Origin: Aplectana chamaeleonis
Lineage: Eukaryota > Nematoda > Chromadorea > Rhabditida > Cosmocercidae
DNA length: 64,000 bases
Direction: 5' to 3'
Assembly: GCA_029168955.1 (NCBI GenBank)
Contig: JAPDOI010000132.1
Coordinates: forward strand, 310,001 to 374,000
Shown here: in pieces, positions 1-11,100 of the stretch
Layout of the letters: every line of letters starts with the position of its first letter
How positions within the stretch are numbered: the stretch's first letter is position 1
Made by a program: the position numbers and the translations under genes
Notes under the pieces: model-generated
Seen by the model: the letters and a program-made list of their open reading frames with translations, nothing else
Told to the model about the DNA's origin: nothing
The model's database searches: none

Positions 1-1096
1 GTTCTGCGTCTGGAGGCCTCGTCACCGTCCTTGAGGAGTTCCTCCGTTTGTGGATTTTGTGCTGTAACTGCTATTCCTGTTGTTTGGCGGTCGTATCAAC
101 GTTCTAAGAGAAAGTGCTAGATGGCTGGCGAGAACTGGTGGTGTACCTTCATTTTTAACCACTTCCAACCTCATGACCCACGTGTTTAACGCGCCGGAGT
201 TTACCAGTGTGATCAACCGGACCCATTAATGTTTAGGTGGGAAAATGGAAAGTGGTTACCAACTCGAACAATGTCTTTAATTGTTGACAAAGAGCGGAGT
301 AGGACCACGGTAGAGAAGCTACAGTACCGACCATATTTGTTTCGCTGCGTTTCTTATCGCCGTAACTCATTTCAAAGCTGAGGAAATGAATTTTCAAAGA
401 AAGTTTCGTGTTACTCTCAATGCTACGTAAAAATTCTTTGTGACCTCTGTAGTTTATGGAGAATGCGTTTTTCCTTCTGGAATTATCATCGACCACTGGT
501 AAAAATGTGATAAGTTTCTGATATTATTTTTGTCCTCTGAGAAAAACAATTACCGCTGCAGTGCCGCGATAGTTCCGCGGTATTACCGCACCGGTTCCGC
601 GAGGATGCATCAGCGAACCTGCGTCGAGTGCGATGCACTGCCCTGTGTGATAAAACGAGTATGTCGCCGGTGCAATCACACAAGTTTAAGGTACAATCCG
701 TATCTCCTTGGTCGCAGTAACGGGTATACTCTCTGTTCCTATCAGACAGAGGACGTAGCAACTGCAGGAGCGTATTCTTGTTCGTACGCCCCGCCTTGTT
801 GAAAAATGACCCATAATTGATTTCATATGAGTTACTCGCAGTCGGTCCTATTTTCGTAAAGGCGCAGATACCGATTACGGAATAGCTACGGAATCGCCGC
901 GGTTGCTCCGCGATAATGCCGCTTCGGCGCCTGTACGAGCCGAAGCGGCGATTCCTACTAGAGTCTGACCAATTCATAATGAGGGACTCTGGATAGAAAT
1001 ATGCAATTTTCGAAAAAATGCTTGAGTTGAGTATACTGTTTTGCAACGCAACTGTGCAGTTATGTCTGTGGCTTGGCTATTCAAGAAAAAAAAATC
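1..1096. other. No recognised gene; one GC-rich hairpin
   Basis: I see no convincing coding region here. Open frames on both strands at about 490-1046 overlap each other and show no family motif. A GC-rich patch contains a hairpin at about 914-953, with AATGCCGCTTCGGC on the left and GCCGAAGCGGCGATT on the right. More CCGCGGT-type sequence lies at 550-605. The patch is probably a remnant of a palindromic repeat. Confidence 0.4.
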
Positions 1097-1243
1097 CAAT
1101 TCTCACCCGCGGCTAGCGCGAACGGTTTAAATCTCATCGGCGGCTGGCGGTATGGTAAGCCGATCAGCTGCGCACTTCTCTCGGCCTGAATTAATCAGCG
1201 GGCCGGCGCACGCGACCGCCGCGCCAGCCGCGGGTGAGATTTG
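1097..1243. mobile_element. Short palindromic MITE-like element
   Basis: The ends form an imperfect inverted repeat. TCTCACCCGCGGCTAGCGCG near 1101 mirrors CGCGCCAGCCGCGGGTGAGA near 1220-1239. The element is about 145 bp, GC-rich and has no coding capacity. No clear target-site duplication was read. Confidence 0.55.
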
Positions 1244-1719
1244 AATGTTTTTTTTTGAGGAGGCACCCGATCTATGTGCGTTTCTTACGCGTTTGAGCTT
1301 TTTTTTGTGATACGCGCTAAGTTTTTTTTTGCGCTTGTACTTCATTTGCTTCGCCTTTGGTGTTAACTTTTGATCTTATTTTGATTTTTTGTCTATTGTA
1401 CATATTTACCACATTCTCACACTTCTGCACATTTGTGAAATAAATCGTTCAATACACCTGTCGAATGCAAAAGTGCAGTTGTATGAACAGCAAATAGGTG
1501 CCGATTTTGTCTGCTCAGAGCAGTTGGGCTAAATCTTCAAGTTCCTTCTCCGAAAATCTTTAAAGGGTATGGCGGCGCCGTTGTTGCTGTTATAGATTAA
1601 TCTCCTCCTTGGCAGATTGTTGTTAGAGTTATCGAAGTTGCTTCTTCGGTGACGACCAAACTGGTTTCCGTAGTCACGAGTTGTGGTGAAGAATTCGAAG
1701 TGCCTTCTCTGAAAGAGTC

Positions 1720-2323
1720 CTTAAAAACATCGTACACGATGAAAACCATATTTGGGTTTTTGATGTTTTCGTGTTGTACTATCCCTATAGTGACTAACGG
1801 TAGCAAAACGCCCCCTCAAAAACGTCAACTTTTTGAGAAAAACCATTTTTAGAAAGTTCATAGCAAATTTGAATTTCGCGCCGGCATCAACTTGGGATAG
1901 TTGCGCAGAGAATGCAAGGAACAGTTTTACGCTTCGTTCCTTGGCGGAGCGTTGGAAGCAATTCACCGAGGACGCTGCTCAACTACGACTTCAGCTGAAT
2001 TAAAATGGGCTACCCACCTGCTGCGTCCAGTGCTGCCGGCTGCTTTCGATCGATGCCGAATTCGAAATTGACTGGCGTGTGTATTGCGCCCTACGACGCG
2101 TCAAGGCACGCCCGCCGTCAGCAACCCAGGAGCTTTGTTCCTTGTAACAACGGATCGACCCCAAGGCCGGCCCCCCAAACCCAGGAAGCCAATTTGAGGT
2201 AAGCGAATCTTCAATCAGAGACGGTTTTGTAACTCCAAACTTTCTGAGTGACATTGTCATGGCCCACTAGTCCGAATGAACGCATAAACCCAAATTCGGT
2301 TTTCATCGTGGACGATGCCTTTA
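1720..2323. mobile_element. Non-autonomous inverted-repeat DNA element, family TIR-2, copy a
   Basis: The left end contains CATCGTACACGATGAAAACC and the right end reads GGTTTTCATCGTGGACGATG, so the termini are inverted repeats. A second copy of the same length and internal sequence lies at 43388-44016. Both copies share blocks such as the CCCCTCAAAA stretch and the GATCGACCCCAAGG stretch. No open frame resembles a transposase. The right end abuts the TIR-3 element that starts at 2320, with the two sharing a CTTTAAAG junction. Confidence 0.75.
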
Positions 2324-3532
2324 AAGACACAGTCCAACCTCAGAATCGTTTTACAATTTATTAGCATATGTTGGAGAGGATTTTGCACTGATAGCAGTGG
2401 TGTCTCCAGAATAGGTCGGAAATCACTACGGAAGGAGTTACGGACCCAAAAATTGTCAAATCGGAAAGTGAGAACTTTGTGGACAACTCAGACAGTAGGT
2501 GCGGGCGGATCGCTGACATCCCCTCCCCCGCCATCCGCCCGCCTGTAGCCATTAGCTAGCGATCCGCCCTCGATGCCCTATTTGGGCTATTCCGATGATT
2601 CCCACAACGGTATCCGTGTGCGGGACCACCCCCCCCCCCCTAGCCGTGGGGACCATCTCTTCAGCTGGCAAAAATTATTCTCCGGCTTTTAAGTGAGCCT
2701 TCAAAGATGACTTGAAGTCATATTCCACGATCGGCCTCGAAATGCCGAGTGAGCATTCTGTGCGATGGAGCGCCTTTTATACCCTTCGGTCTGCTTACTC
2801 TGCGCATGATACTGATACCAAAAAAAAACTCGTCAAAGATTGACAAGTTTCACCGTGTAAAATTTGAGCGGGCGGATCGCTGGATATCAAAGCAGTGGCG
2901 GGCGGATCGCTGGCTATCAATGCCCCGGCGGGCGGATCGCTGGCAGGTTGCGGGCGGATCGCTGCATCTAATAGCTCAGCGAGCAGATCGCTGGCAGGTG
3001 ACGGGTGGATCGCCGCTTTACAGCTTGCCGGCGACCCGCCCGCTAGCGTGATGAACTTTCCCAGGTGCAGCTATCCGCCCGCCAAAACGCAGCTATCCAC
3101 CCGCGGAGACAACGAGAGGCAGCGATCCGCCCGGCGTGGTCACGATGGGAAGCGATCCGCCCGCAACTTGCTGGCTTACCGCCCACAGAGGCCTTGATTG
3201 CCAGCGGTCAATCTACATCTATTGTCTGAGAAGTTGTATCGGACCTGTTTTTCCTCGTTGCTTGCAGCCATTGCACAGGTGCAAACCACGCCATTAAGCT
3301 AGACTGGCAACAAACCGAATAACGTGGATTTTTATCAAATTCGAAATGAAGTCACGTCCCTGTTGAGACCGGGAACCCTGAAGTAGCCGGAGAGATTGTG
3401 TGCTGATTTCTGGGTGCTCGATGTTTTCTCGTTTTTCTAAAGATTTGAGATTCCGCGTTCGGCAGGGTTGCTACACACAGCGGCCAGACCATGATATCAA
3501 TTTTTACCCTCGCGCTTAGACCGTGCCTTTAA
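2320..3532. mobile_element. Inverted-repeat DNA element, family TIR-3, copy a (with insert)
   Basis: The left terminus TTAAAGACACAGTCCAACCT matches the TIR-3 copy at 9779-10254. The right terminus near 3520 (AGACCGTGCCTTTAAG) is a diverged inverted partner. The segment just inside it (CCAGACCATGATATCAA) matches CCGGACCATAATATCAA of the other copy. The copy is about 730 bp longer than its relative because of the GC-rich insert at 2500-3166. It is non-coding. Confidence 0.65.
2500..3166. repeat. Cluster of GGGCGGATCGCT repeats in both orientations
   Basis: The 12-mer GGGCGGATCGCT and close variants recur many times. They run in forward orientation at about 2503 and 2870-3010, and in reverse orientation (AGCGATCCGCCC or AGCTATCCGCCC) at about 2525-2570 and 3065-3165. 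The two-sided arrangement makes the segment a diffuse foldback. It sits inside the TIR-3 element, so it is probably a separate non-autonomous element or an amplified subterminal motif. Confidence 0.6.
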
Positions 3533-3814
3533 GGTCAACTTGTAGTCTCGCTCACACCCCTTCTGCACTGAAAAGCCACCATTCATTTTGAAAGGTCATG
3601 GTGAATTTTTGATACCTGCCCCACATGGTTGCTAGGGTTGGCATGAATGTTTTTGTACTTCAGCCCCTTCCCTCAGAAGAAGTTTTGGGACTATCACAGC
3701 ATTCGGGAAATCGTCGAAAGTCGGCCAGGAAAATCACCCCCATTGGGAAGCTTCAAACGGAATCAGCCAAATTTCTGGAAATCGGCGAATCGGCCTCAAC
3801 TTTGAAATCAGCAC
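3533..3814. other. Intervening sequence, no feature recognised
   Basis: This stretch of about 280 bp lies between two inverted-repeat elements. A 70-codon open frame at 3625-3837 runs into the next element and shows no motif. Confidence 0.3.
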
Positions 3815-4353
3815 CTCAAAGGCAGTGGTCACGATGAAAAACGTTATCGAAAAAACTATAAAAATCAGCTCAGATCGAAAACAGCTGAAAATCTATGAAG
3901 GTAGCGCGCTGAAAAACGGGTTAGAATTGGAGTTTCTAAGGTACAAAGATGTCAGTTCGTGCGCACGTGCACAGTGCCGCTAAAAAAGATCGCGGCCTCA
4001 TGCCGAGCGGTCAAAAATCATCGACATTCAGAGGGAGAAATAATTTACCTAGTAAAAACAGTTGACAATGAAGCAAGCACTTCTGTCAATGTTTTTGACT
4101 TAATGAGTCAATGTTCATTAATTGAATTCCAAGTCCAAGACAGCTAATGTTCTTGATATAGGAGATCATCGATGCCGATGATGTGGAGAGGGCTCGTCCA
4201 CCATCAAAAGTCAAGAAAGTTCAGGCTTCAAATTTGGCCCGAAACAGCGGTTTTTTCGCGATTTTTTCTTATAGGTCCTACTACTCTAAACCCAGAAAAG
4301 GTTCTAGAGGGGAAATTAAGACAAGCATTTTTTTATCGCGACCACTGCCTTTA
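3815..4353. mobile_element. Non-autonomous inverted-repeat DNA element, family TIR-1, copy a
   Basis: The left end TCAAAGGCAGTGGTCACGAT is mirrored by ATCGCGACCACTGCCTTTA at the right end. Copies with the same internal sequence lie at 44014-44545, 50503-51052 and 63052 to the window end; all share a block reading AGTCAAAAATCATCGACATT or a close variant. Length is about 540 bp, with no transposase. Confidence 0.8.
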
Positions 4354-4861
4354 GGCAACCTTTAGAGACAGGTTTTTAGCCTAATCCATAAAAACGTTCT
4401 GAACATCCTAAAAATTGCCATTCGAATACGCCATTTATCTTTGCAAAGGTATAACATTTTTTTTCGGAAATCTCCTGTGAATCTCTAACAAGGAAACTAT
4501 CACAGGGCAAATGGGCCATTCCAAATGGGTGTACATTTTTTGGGCTATTTTGGATTTAGAATCTGATTATGCACATCGGAGCTGCCTACGATATCCTAAA
4601 TATAGCTGCATTGGGCTTGTTCTCCAGAAACGGTATATAGAAGAGGTGTACCTGCTGATTGCAATGGATGACAGCGACGCCAAGGAGAAGCACCAGGAGA
4701 ACAACGTTGGTTGACAGCATTGTCCTAAAGCTGAAGTCGAAAAACGCTGATTGAGGCAAACGATATCGCGTACGTATTTATTGTCCAGAAAGCATTCATT
4801 AGAAAATGATCGCAAGTATGCCCAGAATTCGTCTATATCGTATTAAATGTGAATTCAGCTA
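4354..4861. other. No recognised feature
   Basis: AT-rich sequence of about 500 bp between a TIR-1 element and an unassigned open-frame region. Open frames are shorter than 85 codons on both strands and I see no motifs. Confidence 0.3.
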
Positions 4862-5392
4862 TCAGACAGCCACATTGCGACGGACGCTCTGAATGCGTTC
4901 GTACATTACACCTCCCAGCACAACTATACGACCCTTCGTTACGGCGCAAAGTTCACGTGGTGCATGGCGAGCTGGGATGGACCCACCTCCGGAAGATTTT
5001 AGACAAAAGTGTGCATCGACGGTCACGAAGGCATCTTTACTACCTAAAAATGCGATACAGCTGACTGGGATGTTGTTCACTAATAGTCTGATACTCCTGC
5101 TAATAGATCCACAGGTCCGAAAATACCTTCGCGACCGTCGATCAACGCGCCCGCCGACCGGAGGCCGATTTACGCCGAAGCGACATCTCTTGAGCCTGTT
5201 CAGACGGGCCGTGGTCACGCGGTTTCTAGCATTCAGTGTGGTGTCTCTTGCACTACTGCTGGCTACTACCGGTCTGTGCAAGTACATCGGTCTCGGCTGC
5301 AAAGATGCCATTTCTGGAATGTTAGCATAGTGTACAGGGAAGTTGCCGGGTTTGCGCCATTCGTACTGTCTGTACACCGTTTCTCTTTCCAC
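4862..5392. other. Unassigned region with overlapping open frames on both strands
   Basis: The minus strand is open for 176 codons across the whole region. The plus strand is open for 145 codons (4893-5330). The plus frame ends in a hydrophobic stretch, FLAFSVVSLALLLATTGL. The minus frame is rich in Arg and Ser. I recognise neither. The minus frame would start at a GTG, which is unlikely in a nuclear gene. The openness may reflect GC content. If an exon is present I cannot say which strand it is on. Confidence 0.25.
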
Positions 5393-5624
5393 AACGTTCG
5401 CCGCACCCCTTTATAGCGACTACTCATCAAGGGGTGGATATTTTATGCTGCTTGTTGAGTTTGGTCTGTTATAAAAACCGCTGCTGTCCCCTCGTCTTGT
5501 TTACCTGCTCCTTCGCCCTTTTTGGTTCCTGAAGACCACAACCCACTCGGAAATTAGAGCAGACATTTCAGAGCGCACACCTTTTCACCGGCATCCTCTC
5601 TAGTTTCCTCTCGTGCAGCCAGCA

Positions 5625-5724
5625 CGGATCGTACTGATACTTTGCCTTCCTTTTTGTTCGTTGGCGCAAGCTCGTTGAGCTTTGCCAACACACAATAAGG
5701 AGCGCAAAGTATCATTGCGATCCA
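5625..5724. repeat. Palindromic element, family P, copy 1
   Basis: GGATCGTACTGATACTTTGC at the left is mirrored by GCAAAGTATCATTGCGATCC at the right. The centre carries GTTGGCGCAAGCTCG followed by GAGCTTTGCCAAC. The same architecture and core (TTGGCGCAAGCT and its complement) is found at 14840, 16611 and 25050. The element is short and non-coding. Confidence 0.65.
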
Positions 5725-6077
5725 TGTCGATTGTATTTATGTGCGCCCGACTTGTTGAGCATAATTACCGCTAATTATCCTTTCCTAGAGAATCAATGCA
5801 TCACACATATGTAGTGGTCATTTGAGATTGATTCTGCTCCTCTAAAAAAATTTTTATTGGTATAACACTGTTATAGATCAGAGGTGAGCGTTAATGCTGT
5901 TTTCGTTACATCGTTGGCCGTTAAATCGGGTAGAAAACTTGAATAAGCTCATTAGCCATTGACTACTTCATAGCTGAGGTAGAGTTTTTATCACACACTG
6001 AAAGACAAGGAGTATTAATCTGTTTTTATGGATTTAACGATTAACGAATTGACGAAAAAGGGCATTAACGCACACCT

Positions 6078-6306
6078 CTGGTATACATTATCGCTGTCAT
6101 GAGCGAGAGTGATGACATTTAGCACTAATCGTAGCGGGACCAGCATCAGAGCAGTGGCATTGGTCTTCGTAGGAACAGTTGTCGCGTGTCCGTCGCAGCG
6201 ACGTGTCGCGGAGGGTGACATGCTGCAAATGCCTGTTGTTGCCACTGTCGCTGTGCAGCGCACTGCGACGGCAGCAGATTTAAACCGCGTGTGGCAAAAT
6301 TATACT
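6078..6306 (+). mobile_element. MITE-like element, family M, copy 1
   Basis: It begins CTGGTATACATTATCGCTGT and ends GTGTGGCAAAATTATAC. The reverse complement of 22601-22889 matches it along its length, including the blocks GCATCAGAGCA and CGCAGCGACGTGTCGCGGAG. The 22.6-kb copy has the better terminal repeats (TATGGTATACTT). The two copies are in opposite orientation. Open frames here are incidental. Confidence 0.65.
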
Positions 6307-6315
6307 ATTAACGGT

Positions 6316-6941
6316 TCTTCTTTCTTGTTGCCTCAGCACAAGGTTAGTACTAGCTCTTTATGGCCGACGTTTCGGAGAAACCTGCTTCTTCAGAGCCTGA
6401 AAGGATCGAATAAGATTTGTGCTTATTCAATCAAACGTTGCCTTAATCTTAATAATCCGAGAGCCCATATTTTCCCCCGCGTGGGTGTAAGAGAGGAAGG
6501 CAGATGAACCTCACCCCGCCAGGAATTCGCTAGTAAACAAACAGCGCGGAAAGTCGATAGTATAATCGTCTCGCTCATTCAAGTACGAGCAGAACAAGCA
6601 GCGGTTGGTCATGGCAAAACACAACAGTAATACGAAGATTCCGACATAATGCTCCCGATAAGCCTAATTTCGACTGACTCAGAATGAGGAAGAGAGACTA
6701 TAGGAACGCTGTAGACAACTACTTGTCATGTTGAAAGGCTAGTTTTACGTATGATCTGAGTTCCCGGTTTATATGCAGACCTTCTCCCTTCCGATTAGTC
6801 TGCGGATCATAAGCTTGGATTAAAAATGCCTCCATATATTCGCGCAGCGGTATCAGTCTTCCAAGCCATTATCTCGACCTTGATATCCAAGCTCTTACCA
6901 AAATGGGCCATGACCCGATGCGCCAAAAGCACTGTTGTTTC
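6316..6941 (-). repeat. Left arm of a Penelope-like head-to-head inverted repeat
   Basis: This arm is the diverged reverse complement of 7068-7728. Shared blocks include the segment around GGTCATGGCAAAAC, the GGCCGACGTTT block near 6362, the CCTTCTCCCTTCCGATTA block near 6780 and the ATGGGCCATGACCCGATGCG block near 6904. In minus-strand sense it carries the 3' part of the GIY-YIG frame and the downstream region of the element. Confidence 0.7.
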
Positions 6942-7103
6942 CCGCTGCCTTTCTTTGCCGTCCATGTGTTCTTTGATTCTGAAATGGAGTGGCCGCGACG
7001 TTTCCCCGATGTATTTTTCGCTGCACAGCTCACAGTTAATCATATAGACCACACCGCACGCGGTGCAACAACAGTGCTTGGGGCGCATCGGGTCATGGCC
7101 CAT
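6807..7103 (-). pseudogene. GIY-YIG endonuclease domain of a Penelope-like retroelement (fragment)
   Basis: The frame encodes GVVYMINCELCSEKYIGETS followed by RPLHFRIKEH. This is the GIY-YIG nuclease signature: a VYxI strand, a YIGET turn, a catalytic-type Arg and a downstream acidic patch. In Penelope-like elements this domain follows the reverse transcriptase and nicks target DNA. Only the C-terminal domain is present, about 98 codons. No reverse transcriptase lies upstream because the sequence turns into an inverted copy of the same element at about 7068. The fragment is not functional alone. GIY-YIG domains also occur in other mobile elements, but the CxxC-like Cys spacing before the YIG motif and the head-to-head arrangement favour Penelope-like. 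Confidence 0.7.
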
Positions 7104-7728
7104 TCTGGTGAGAGCTTTGATATCAAGGTCGAGATAGTGGCTGGGGAGACTGATACCGCAGCGCGAAAAACACTAGAGGCATTTTTCATCCAAGCTTCTG
7201 ATTCCCAGATTAATCGGAAGGGAGAGGGTCTGAACACAACACGGGAGCTCAGGCCATACGTAAGACTAGTCGTCTAACATCACAAACGGTGGTCTACAGC
7301 GTTCCTACAGCCTCTCTTCCTCATTTTGAGTCATTCGAAATTGAGCTTATCGGGCGTATCATGTCGAAATCTTCGTATCACTGTTGGGTTTTGCCATGAC
7401 CAACCGCTCCGCTGCTTGTTCTGCTCGGACTTAAATGTGCGAGACGGCTATACTTTCGACTTCCGCAATGTTTGTTTACTAGCGAGTTCCTGACGGGTTG
7501 AGGTTCATCTGCCTTCCTCTCTCACACCCTCGCGGGAGAAAATTTGGGCTCTCGGAATGGTAAGTTTAAGGCGACGTTTGATCGAATAAGCACAAAAATT
7601 ATTCGATCCTTACAGGCTCTGAAGAACTTATTCGATCCTTTCAGGCTCTGAAGAAGGAGGTTTTTCCCAAACGTCGGCCATAAAAAGTTAGTACCAACCT
7701 TGTGCTGAGTCCAACAAGAAAGAAGAAG
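7068..7728 (+). pseudogene. Inverted second copy of the Penelope-like 3' fragment
   Basis: Plus-strand sequence repeats the C-terminal part of the minus-strand frame: AHRVMAHSGESFDIKVEI, then TDTAARKTLEAFFIQ, ending near 7277 with PYVRLVV and a stop. The following 450 bp match the downstream region of the left arm. An extra direct duplication of about 38 bp (TTATTCGATCC ... GGCTCTGAAGAA) lies near 7595-7660. The N-terminal part of the GIY-YIG domain is absent from this arm. Confidence 0.65.
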
Positions 7729-8136
7729 CGACATACAATCACGCCAAGGTTTATGTAGAGTCGCACATGGAGATTTTTACCATTAGCCTCACGTACGTCT
7801 CGCTCCTACTGCGAAAAAAAAAACTGTCACTCTTTTGGTACACAATCACTGTATAAAGTTTGATGTACTTCTTGGAAGTTTCTATTGAAACTTTTCGTCT
7901 ACGCGCTCATGAATTCTCGAATATGAGAATTCATCATTACAGTGAATCCTGTATCATTGGAGCCGTGTTAGTATACTTGCAGCTGAGTTTTTTTTGAAAC
8001 TTTTTTATGCTTCGTGTAGCAGAACAGATGTGGTGAAGATGACTCCCATAATATCTGCAGGACTATAACTGACATAGTGATATCTGAAATCGCTGCTCGA
8101 ACCCGTATCTCAGAGCTTTTCCTAGAAACTTTCCGA
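7729..8136. other. 3' flank of gene A, no feature recognised
   Basis: About 400 bp of AT-rich sequence between the Penelope-like arm and the stop codon of gene A. It presumably contains the 3' UTR of gene A on the minus strand. I did not find a convincing AATAAA signal in minus-strand sense close to the stop. Confidence 0.3.
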
Positions 8137-11100
8137 TTACACTTCTCGCCATGATTTTCTGAAAGAGTCAGGATCAGACTGGTTTTGTGTTCTTCTACTG
8201 GACAAAAATTTAGAAAAAAAAACAGTATCTCAAATACCTACAGAAACAGTTCCTTGGTCGGGAAATTCTTGCCGTGATCTCTGTTATCACTAATGTAATA
8301 TACAGCGTTTTGATCAGGAGTTAGAAACGCTAGAAACCATCCAAATGTTGACGAAGCAGCAGTAATAAGAAACGATCGACATAATTTTGACGAGAAATAC
8401 AAATCTAAGACCTCGTCCAAATTGGATACGAAAGCGGCCTGAATAGAGCAAAGGTTCATTTTAAAAAGTTTGTTTTCAATAATTCTGACGCACCTCCTTC
8501 TGCCATTTTCCCACTTTCACGATTGTTCGTGATAATTTTCGCATAAACGGCTGGTCGTCCCCGAAAACTATGAAACGAGATGAGCCCTTAAGTGCATTTA
8601 AAAGACGCAGACATGAGTAGGAACGGTGAAAAAGGACCTTACATACTGCTTCGCAATACTATTTGCAGCGTGCACCGTATGGTTGAAATCACTCGAAACC
8701 TTCATTCGGACAAAGTCAGTCCGACGAATATGAAGGCACATCGCGCTGTTACGCGGTCTGAAAAAATCATGATTTTCTTTCCGGTCAACTTTTTAAATGA
8801 AGATATAGCTGAAGTTTCATCATTAGACAACAAGTGCGTGACCGCACATTGGTAAACTCCCAATGAGTTGGTTGCCTTCCACTCTTACAGCTGACGAGAA
8901 CTCTAGTAAACCACGTATTTCATCCAGATAGTTCTCGAAATAGCGGGAATTCTGTCCGAATCGAAAGCTCAGATGTAAATGCATGGCAGTGTGATTCTTG
9001 AGCCTGCAAAACCAACGAGTTAAAGATGAGCTGTTCAGCGTGAGCCGGTTTTTGCAACTTGCTCTTGCACTCTGTGAATAACAGCAGTCACGCAAATGCA
9101 GCGGGATTTTCATGGAAGAAAAATTGCAGAAAGGCTGCTTAGCACATGCCTCACCTTTTGTACTGATCAAATCTGCGAATGTGATAGACTTGGCGTCTTC
9201 CACTATCTGGGGCGTTAAACGCGGGTGCGAAAACGAATCACGTTTATAGTATCTCTCGTGCATCTTTAGTAGAACCGAGCTAGTTACCGCCCCCCCCCCC
9301 GAGCTGCTATTTCCAAGAATTCATAAAAGTTTTTCAAGCTTTGCGAAAAGGTAGCCATCATTCAATCTTGAGGTGCTCAAGTTTTTTTCGATTTTTCAAG
9401 ATATTTAAAGCGCTGAATCTAGTGCTCGTTTGTCGAAATTCTGAGGCTTATTGTGGGTTACGAAGGCTATCATGCCAATCAGGATTCGAAAGCTTTTTTA
9501 ATCTTGCGAAAAGCGGATAATGGACATTTAATTCATATTCTTCATTCCGAGTAACCCCCCCCCCCCCCCGAGATTTTTAAGCTAAAACTGAGACGTTGAC
9601 CGAAATGCAGCTTACCCACAGTAATCTATCAAAATTCGATAAACGGGTCTCATGCTCGTGTTGAGCGCTCCCATAAACCCCCAGGAAAAAATTGTGAGCC
9701 AAATCTATCGCAGCGTTCCGGGATCCGTCAAAACAAGCGTTTTCCGTAGGAGTTCCCCCATTGTAGGCCTTGCACGACTTAAAGACACAGTCCAACCTCA
9801 GAATCGATTTTTCGTTTTTCTGCCTATCTTGGAGAAAATTTCGCACAATGGTGTTTTCAGAATCGCTCAAAACTCACTACGAACGGAGTTACGGCTCCTC
9901 AAAAATATTTAGACTTTGAATGGCTAGAAGTGCTCGGACGAGTTGTCTCGAGCCCGTATTTTCTCGTTGATCGCAGCCATCGTTCTGTAGCAGGTCACAA
10001 TATAGAGCCAGACCGAAAACAAATTGAAGAACATAGGTTTTGAATAATATCATTCGCGCGCCTCTTCCCTATTGGGGTCGGAATACTGGCGGTGGGCGTT
10101 ACCCATTTTTTCTTTAAAGGGGCGTGGCCGACTTTTTCCTAGCTTTTTCTCGCTCATTTGAGTGAATTGAGATTTCGCGCTTGGCAGGGTTGCTATAGGC
10201 GGCGACCGGACCATAATATCAAAAATTACTTCTGAGGTTGGACTGTGCCTTTAAGTAGACAATCAACGACTGACCCTCAGATTTGTGATCAGTACTCCAA
10301 ATAACACCCGAGGAAAATTTTATGCCCATGTTAGAACACCTTTCTTAGACGCTGCGGGAACCACTCGAGGCCGCATTCACAAACGAGTATACTGCAGAAT
10401 AAGGGGATAAAGAGTAGAGTGATACCGTCAACCTGAGATTAATCTTAGATCACACACTAAAAACTTAGGGTATAGAGTAGGGTGCTACACACCTTCGAGT
10501 AGACCCAAGTTCCTTATTCTTCGAAAATACACTCGGAAAAAACACATGGAAAATATCGCGCTCCAGTGAGGATATTGCTTGAATATTTCTGGCCGCGGAT
10601 GGTCACAAAAAAGATGTCTGCCACGGAATCGACGCCTTGTATGCTTGACACAAGGGAGATGCCAACATCTCCAAAAGTCGTCTCAAACGGCAACGGGAAT
10701 TGGACTTTGATTGCTTGGGCATACTTTATGAAGACCGCCAAATCGTCTTGTTCAAAACGCTCCAAGGATGCTTCCGAGTCTTCTCTGGAAACGGTCGCAT
10801 GGACGCAGGCGAAAGTTTTGAATGGATGTGGTGAAGGAGAATTTGAAATCACGCGACATCGAAAGGCAATTAGGGCAATATTTCACTTTTTAGGAAGTGG
10901 AATTATGACCAATGGACGGATTGTGTTTAAATCGTGACTGAGGACCCTGACGGTTGGACACGGCTTACTACTATGGCGTCACACCTCGGCGAAGATGCAG
11001 ACTGACCGCGGCAGGGCTGGGATTCATGTTCACAAGTCATAGGCTACAGCTGGGTTTGTCTCCAAAGATTGCGTGCTATTTTCTCAGCAGACCCAGCTGT

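Noticed and set aside
8592..8855. 87-codon plus-strand frame
   Set aside because: It is antisense to exon 5 of gene A (HIRRTDF exon), which has splice sites and a homologous exon in gene B.
8866..9180. RDCCYSQ segment upstream of exon 4 of gene A as the CCxY exon
   Set aside because: The phase does not fit and there is no usable donor. The true exon, with CCVYDNP and matching phase, is at 11356-11289.
9290..9560. Poly-C runs near 9290 and 9547, and others at 2630, 30700, 39430, 41505 and 42820, as functional elements
   Set aside because: Homopolymers of 10-14 bases in non-coding DNA with no shared flanks; likely simple slippage tracts.
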